Shown here: one piece after another, positions 58,310-64,000 of the stretch
How the letters are laid out: every line of letters begins with the position of its first letter
Position numbering within the stretch: the stretch's first letter is position 1
Source of the DNA: Siphonodentalium dalli
Lineage: Eukaryota > Mollusca > Scaphopoda > Gadilida > Siphonodentaliidae
Length of the DNA stretch: 64,000 nucleotides
Reading direction: 5' to 3'
Assembly (NCBI GenBank): GCA_032622095.1
Contig: CP136067.1
Coordinates: forward strand, 58,633,899-58,697,898
The notes under the pieces: generated by a model
Told to the model about the DNA's origin: nothing
Seen by the model: only the letters and a program-made list of their open reading frames with translations
The model's database searches: none
Program-made: the position numbers and the translations under genes

Positions 58310-58590
58310 ATACTGGAGGAAAATTAAAGCCATCGCTCCTATTAAACACTGTCTGAACTATGCTCAATTTTGTTAATATTTACATCTCGATTTGGGACAC
58401 AACAATCAGCAATAAACTAATGCAAATGATTTTGCCATCGAATACTCATTGCATTTAATAAATATATAAGACTGACTGTGTGTGTTGTAAATTTTTATTA
58501 ATATTCATAAAAATAACTGCTTTGAACAAAATTATTCTCCATTTCTATTTGGTCACCAAACCGGAGTTTTTCCACATCACTTTAGTTTCT
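58310..58590 (+). repeat. dispersed repeat family P, third copy
   Basis: Diverged match to 38320-38635: TAATATTTACATCTCGATTT, CAGCAATAAACTAATGCAAA, TTATTCTCCATTTCTAT, CCGGAGTTTTTCCACA. Confidence 0.55.
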
Positions 58591-58799
58591 ATTCAATGTG
58601 CTACCACTGTGCACATTATTAACAGCCAATCAAGTTGATTTAAAATCAGCTTGAACCTGTTTAATACCACATCATCATGTTGTTCTGTATCTCCAGTTCA
58701 GTTTATGGAAAGATAATTCAAAAGTGGGACTGAGCGGGTCTTGACACTTACTTGTACATGTAGGTATCAGAAATATTGAGTTTTATTAGAGATATGCTT

Positions 58800-59345
58800 T
58801 TTAGCTCACCTGAGATTAATTTTTTTTTCAAATGGATGAAGTCTCCAGTGGAGCTATAGTCAACACTTCTTATCCGTCCATCTCTCCATCAACAATTCTT
58901 TAAATATCTTCTCCAGAACCATAAGACCGAATGGGTTCATATCTGGTATGGATGTTCCCTAGGTGACTGGGATTCATATCTGATCAAATGGGGTCACTAG
59001 GTCAAATGGGGCGGAGCCAAGAACATACGGATAACTCTTTCCCTCCATAGTAATTCTTAAAACGTATTCTTATTCAAACTGTATTGTGCCTTATTTGGTT
59101 GGGGATACAGGTAGTCTCTATGTGACTGGGATTCAGATTTGTTCAAATGGGGTCACCCGGTCAAATAGGGGCGGAGACAGTGACATAACTCTTTCCCTCT
59201 ATTGCAATTCTTAAAATGACTTCTTCTCAAGAACCATCGGGCCTATTTAGCTTATATTTGGTACAGAGGGTCCTTGTGCGACTGAGATCCATATTTGTTA
59301 AAACAGGGTTCACAGATCAAAAAGAGATGTTCTCACCTATCCGGC
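58800..59345 (+). repeat. lophotrochozoan-style tandem repeat, ~170-bp units
   Basis: Three units with ACTGGGATTCATATCTGATC, GGGGTCACTAGGTCAAATGG, GGCGGAG and TTCTTAAAA..TCTTCT. It begins near TAGCTCACCTGAG. Not coding. Confidence 0.65.
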
Positions 59346-59555
59346 AGGTATTATTTCGGAGGTATGTGTGATAATCCTTGACATGAAAGAGTTGCCGCTT
59401 ATAGTCTTTATCGGTAGTTACTTTTGTTTTTAACCGTTTTACAGTTTTTTCATTTAAGCAACATTTGGGCTGATTTACCGGTATTTCCTTTGAACAACAG
59501 TCTATATAATATGTATGAACCGCTTATATAAAATGTACGGAACGACCAATGAACA

Positions 59556-62500
59556 ACCAACCGTTTCCCCGTTGTGGTGTGCGTTTGGCCGTTGTGGTGT
59601 AACGCCGTTGTACAGTGTTTTTGGCGAAATTCGCAAGCGGGTAGGAGAGGGCTGATCACCAAAATCGGGATGGGGAGTTAATGTGCATATTTATTATAAT
59701 GAGACCCCCACAGCCCTGAAGAAGGATATTATACCCAACGAATGAGCGCTTCCCTGGCTCTCTGTTTGTTTGTACGGCTGAGAAATAGCCTACACAAAAT
59801 GCCAGGGTGGGCATTCTGACCATGGTTCCTCGAGATGAAAGCCTTATTTTCTCACCCCTGAACACAATTTGACACACGGCTGGTATTCTCCACGTAAGAA
59901 AAATTATCCCCCATCATGCTGGTAACGGCCCCAACTCTCCAGTGGCCTAAATATTCAATAAAATCCCAATCGAAGTGGGTCAACAGCAGCGAAAAAATAG
60001 CAACGCCGTTGTGGTTTTAATGGCAACAACGTTGTGGTCGGGCTGGTTTTTCGATTTTTGGCGATCGTGCAGTATTTTGATGTTTTTGAGACCAGAACAA
60101 GGTGTTTCACGCCTATTTCGTATTGTGTATCCAAAATATTACATGTATTATCCGTATAAGCAATGTTTACTCGTGCATACATGCCACGTAACCTGTCCCC
60201 ATAAACATGTTTTTGTGCTTCAAATCGAACAAGTCATGCATTTTTCACAGCCAGTTACTAGTATGAGGTGTTATGAACTGCCCGTTAATTGTCCATATAT
60301 GCGGGACATTAATCTTCATTTTGACTTATATGCTGTATGGTTTTGGTATATTTAGTGTGAATATACGACCGAAAAGTTGGTTGAAACAGATATTTCTCAT
60401 TGTATTCACCCGTGCCATGATATGTAACCTCATAATGGCCTTCGAGATGATGATTGCTGTTTAAAATAGTCTGACAGAATACTAAAATACAAAGTTTATG
60501 TTATAATAGACTTACATCAATCATAAATATATCGCAGATATTACTAGATAATATGTTATTGTCAAGTTTGTCCGTTTATGTTGTCTAAATAAAAGTCAAA
60601 ACGTTACATATCCCGACTTTGTTTTGCATAACAAGGCGTACAAACTTTTCGCGATAATTATAACACTGATAGGGAAACTGGTTATAGCCACTAACCCTGA
60701 ACTTAGATGGACATACTTGAGACACACAATTACAATGTAAACGACATGTATAGAAATAACAAACAAAACCTACATATTTATAACTTTGTTTAGTGATGAA
60801 CCACGAAAAATTATAGATATTTGACCCCCAGTGCATGCTCCTATAACATACGGGACTTAGGAACAATTCGCGTTATTTCGTATAAAGACACTAACAAAAT
60901 AACGTGCATCATTTAAAATGTAATGACACCGCCCTACCCCAGACCCACCCACACAGAAAAGCGAATTTGGGTCATGATAAATAATATTTAACTAAATGTT
61001 TAGTGTGTAATACTACAAAAAAAATGAAAAAATAACTTCTTTTGGGTAGAATTATCCTTGCGTTATCGGAAGATATTTCATGTTCCTCATCTCCCCAATA
61101 ACGATCCTTACCGTTTATAAGCTCCAGCAGTGGACCAATGAAGCTATTTCTATTTTATAACAATACTCAAGAAGCAGACCAGACACGTGTTATTATATAG
61201 CATACATCAGATTCATAAATTAGAATTTCGACGGCGATTATAAAATGTATTATATAAGAGAACATGATACTCATGAACGTAATCATCATATGGCATATAT
61301 GGAAACTAATATATTTATATGTGTGGCTTTCTTGGAAATACCATTGTGGTAAAACTTTTATGAAATAGGGTGAGGGTAGGTTTTGATTACGTTTATAATT
61401 TTCGTAATCAAATCGCCTATTCGTGCCAAATAAACTTGAGTTGGTCAAACAGCAGTATCATGAGTATACAGGACGGGGAACTTACGTCACTTTGTAATAT
61501 ATAAGCCGCTCACTTCATACATTTTATGTTATATATTTGGTGCATGAGTTGTGGGCTATGTGAGAGAACAAATTAAAGGTACAGTTGGCCTTGGCGGTGG
61601 GTATCCTGTGAAATTATTTCCACCCGTCAAAAACCGCCACAAACAGAAAGAACATCAAAATGTAGACATACATGTACTTTGTCCGTATACCAATAAGAAA
61701 TATCGCATAAACAGTATGTTATTGTCATATTGTTGACCATTGTTATGTAAACAAAAGCATAAAAGGTTACTTTTCTGCATGGTGTTTGTTTATATTATGA
61801 TGGTAAACATAAAGAGCGTTCTTTGTTGTTGAATTCCTGATATGGAACTAATAAAGAGCGTTTATACAATTTGTGTGTTATTAACCAGTAGCATTGTGCT
61901 GTCTTCTGTAACACAATCAGGCTCTTGCTTGGTAAAATATAGTAGATCTTTATAATGACATGCTGTTTACGCGATGGTCATGGTATATATGAACGAAACT
62001 GTATGCGTTTTAATATTTTTCTGTTTACGGTGTTTGGAACAAATATGAATATTTTCGACAATTAAGGCCAACCCGACAGTACCTTTAATATGTGTGAATT
62101 TTACAAATATCAATTAAACGGTTAAGCAGCTAGTGTTTGATGTTCAAATTCGGTGCATATTTCGTTCCTATTTTTCATATAATTTCTTTTATAAATTCCG
62201 AGTTTTTATCATCCACTGGTTATAAAAGATGTAATGAGAAATTATATGCCTCATCCACTAGTTTATTCCGTCGGACACAGCCCTTACATCCGCTTTAAAC
62301 CAATTTTAAATCAAATCCGCTTTGGTTAGAGATTCAAAATATGATGTACTGTACGCGCGTTCCACGCCGTGGTATAGGCCTATGTGGACAATAATATACT
62401 TGTTTGGAGCACAGAAAACGTGTTTATGGGGACGGGTTACGTGGCATGTATACACCAGTAAACATTGCTTATACGGATAATACATGTAATATTTTGGATA

Positions 62501-63076
62501 CACAATACGAAATAGGCGTGAAACACCTTGTTCTGGTCTCAAAAACATCAAAATACTGCATGATCGCCAAAAATCGAGAAACCAGCCCGCCACAACGTTG
62601 TTGCCATTAAAACCACAACAGCGATGTCATTATTTCGCTGCTGTTGACTCACTTCGATTGGGATTTTATTGAATATTTAGGCCACTGGAGAGTTGTGGCC
62701 ATTACCAGCATGATCGGGGATAATTTTTCTTACGTGGAGAATACCAGCGGGGTGTCAAATTGTGTTCAGGGGTGAGCAAATAAGGCTTTCATCTCGAGGA
62801 ACCATGGTCAGAATGCCCACCCTGGCATTTTGTGTAGGCTATTTCTCAGCCACACACACAAACAGAGAGCCAGGGAAGCACTCATTCGTTGGGTATAATA
62901 TCATTCTTCAGGGCTGTGGGGGTCTCATTATAATAAATATGCACATTAACTCCCCATCCCGATTTTGGTGATCAGCCCTCTCCTACCCGCTTGCGAATTT
63001 CGCCAAAAACACTGTACAACGGCGTTTCGCCACACCACAACGGCCAAACGCACACCACAACGGGGAAACGGTTGGT
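59556..63076. mobile_element. 3.5-kb element with ~680-bp terminal inverted repeats
   Basis: The left arm (59556-~60235) begins ACCAACCGTTTCCCCGTTGT. The right arm (~62395-63076) is its inverted copy, ending ACAACGGGGAAACGGTTGGT. The arms are highly similar throughout, which is why matching open frames of 70-126 codons appear in both orientations. The central 2.1 kb holds only short frames and a nested TTAA MITE. No target duplication was identified. Long inverted arms occur in MULE and fold-back elements, and a MULE transposase remnant lies just 97 bp outside. Confidence 0.8.
61573..62088. mobile_element. TTAA-type MITE nested inside the 3.5-kb element
   Basis: The ends TTAAAGGTACAGTTGGCCTT and AAGGCCAACC..ACAGTACCTTTAA are inverted repeats, both bounded by TTAA. 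The interior is AT-rich and includes two tandem AATAAAGAGCGTTTATAC-like words. No coding content. Confidence 0.7.
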
Positions 63077-63172
63077 CAGTGTGACAGTTGCACTTAATGA
63101 TTTATTATGATATGATTATGATACGACAAATACAATAACATAATAATGATTACATCATCACATACAAGGTCT

Positions 63173-63787
63173 TCAATAGCCAGATAAATATAGGACTGAA
63201 TCTAAATAAGCTAGCATTCCCAACTGCTCTTCTCTGTAAACCCTCTTGTATGAATAAGACTGTTGTTGACGCTCTATGGTTGCATATTTGTGAACTGCCT
63301 GGCTGTAGTGAAAATAACACCCTCGCATTATCACACTAGGAAACACTGTTCTGATGGCATTCTGTGCACCAATTTTGAAGTCCGGGTAGCATTAACTTGG
63401 TGTTAGCGGTGTTGCAAATTCTGCTGCTTTCAGGCTGAGGAGTCGAAAAAATCTTTCATATGTTGATACAGTGGAATACAGTTGTTGATATGTCTTCGGG
63501 CATTTGTCGAATGTCCCATCACAGAAGAACATCTGTGCATTGGACAAGTGCTGCAGATACTCGTCGGTGCTGAAGATGAGTATTTTGTCATTCGTACCAT
63601 CGTCGACAAGTAGAAAATCTCTGTTCATCATAGTCTTTGTATACCATTCTGGTAGCTGAATGGTATTTCGTTGTCGTGGTAGTTTTGGGTGGATCTTTGC
63701 TCGGGATCTATATAGTGATGCTTTCATGGAATAGAAAGTCGGAACCTTTGCAATGATGTCAGGATCTGTTCCGTCTGTCTGCAAATC
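63173..63787 (-). pseudogene. MULE-type transposase fragment, broken
   Basis: The minus-strand frame starts after an acceptor-like TTTTGCAG at 63788 and carries clear MULE (Mutator-like) transposase features in order: LPEWYTKT, the catalytic-Asp block MFFCDGTFDKCPKTYQQLY, then STYERFFRLL, PDFKIGAQNAIRTVFPS with the second acidic site, and GCYFHYSQAVHKYA with the C..H motif. About 15-20 residues usually found after QLY (the PLVYALL region) are missing. An in-frame TAA at 63392-63394 splits the protein just before PDFK. The frame resumes and finally stops at 63173. It is therefore a decayed transposon or a broken domesticated copy; its upstream part lies beyond the acceptor or window. Confidence 0.8.
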
Positions 63788-64000
63788 TGCAAAAGCAAAA
63801 TAATATCATTTTACAAATCGGTATATAATAAAGAGCGTTATCAATTATGTTATAATAGATAAGAATTGTTTTTGTTTTTAATATATCCTATTTCCGTGAT
63901 GCTTGTTGAAATATATGATGTACCGGTACAGCTAACAAATAGCGTTCTCAGTTAAGATATTTTTTGTACTAGACTATATACTAATCTATCATATGATAAT
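63788..64000. other. right edge, nothing recognised
   Basis: AT-rich. It could be the intron upstream of the MULE-like fragment, which continues past the window. Confidence 0.3.

Noticed and set aside
59975-60355. 126-codon + strand frame, matched by a 95-codon minus frame at 62306-62593
   Set aside because: Both lie in the inverted arms of one mobile element and start at non-ATG or arbitrary codons. The duplication explains the matching proteins.

Overview
This window is animal nuclear DNA: it is AT-rich, genes are split by GT-AG introns, genes are sparse, and short DNA transposons are very dense. Repeats built on runs of GTCCGTCCG, and tandem repeats with the core GGTCACTAGGTCAAATGGGG, look like those of marine lophotrochozoans, most likely a mollusc. 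That placement is inference from repeat style.

Region 1 (about 2.2-26.4 kb, + strand) holds a multi-exon homeobox gene. Exons at 2315-2608, 9401-9528 and 14002-14227 join in frame. They encode a SIX domain followed directly by a homeodomain that has three extra residues between helix 1 and helix 2, which is the hallmark of the TALE class rather than the SINE/SIX class. Downstream exons at about 18640-18937, 20056-20230, 23660-23696 and perhaps 26326-26388 supply a C-terminal tail with no recognised domain. A SIX domain joined to a TALE-length homeodomain is the most unusual thing in the window. The introns are full of mobile elements, including three hAT-type elements with perfect 8-bp target duplications and many TTAA-flanked hairpin MITEs.

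Region 2 (about 26.4-40.3 kb) has no gene I can support. It is AT-rich DNA with MITEs, a perfect 271-bp hAT MITE and degenerate repeats.

Region 3 (40.3-47.2 kb) holds a head-to-head pair of membrane-fusion genes. BET1 (ER-Golgi Qc-SNARE, - strand, four exons, 108 aa) and VPS45 (endosomal Sec1/Munc18 protein, + strand, one uninterrupted 563-aa exon) have start codons separated by 261 bp, which is likely a shared bidirectional promoter with ETS-like sites and an E-box. The intronless VPS45 beside a normally split BET1 is notable.

Region 4 (47.2-64 kb) is again repeat-rich. It contains long fold-back elements, a tandem array of about 160-bp units, a retroposed insertion carrying a (CT)n/(TA)n microsatellite that split an older MITE, a 3.5-kb element with inverted arms of about 680 bp, and at the right edge a broken MULE-type transposase.

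No tRNA, rRNA or CRISPR array was seen. Exon ends were set by splice-site and reading-frame logic alone; there is no transcript evidence.
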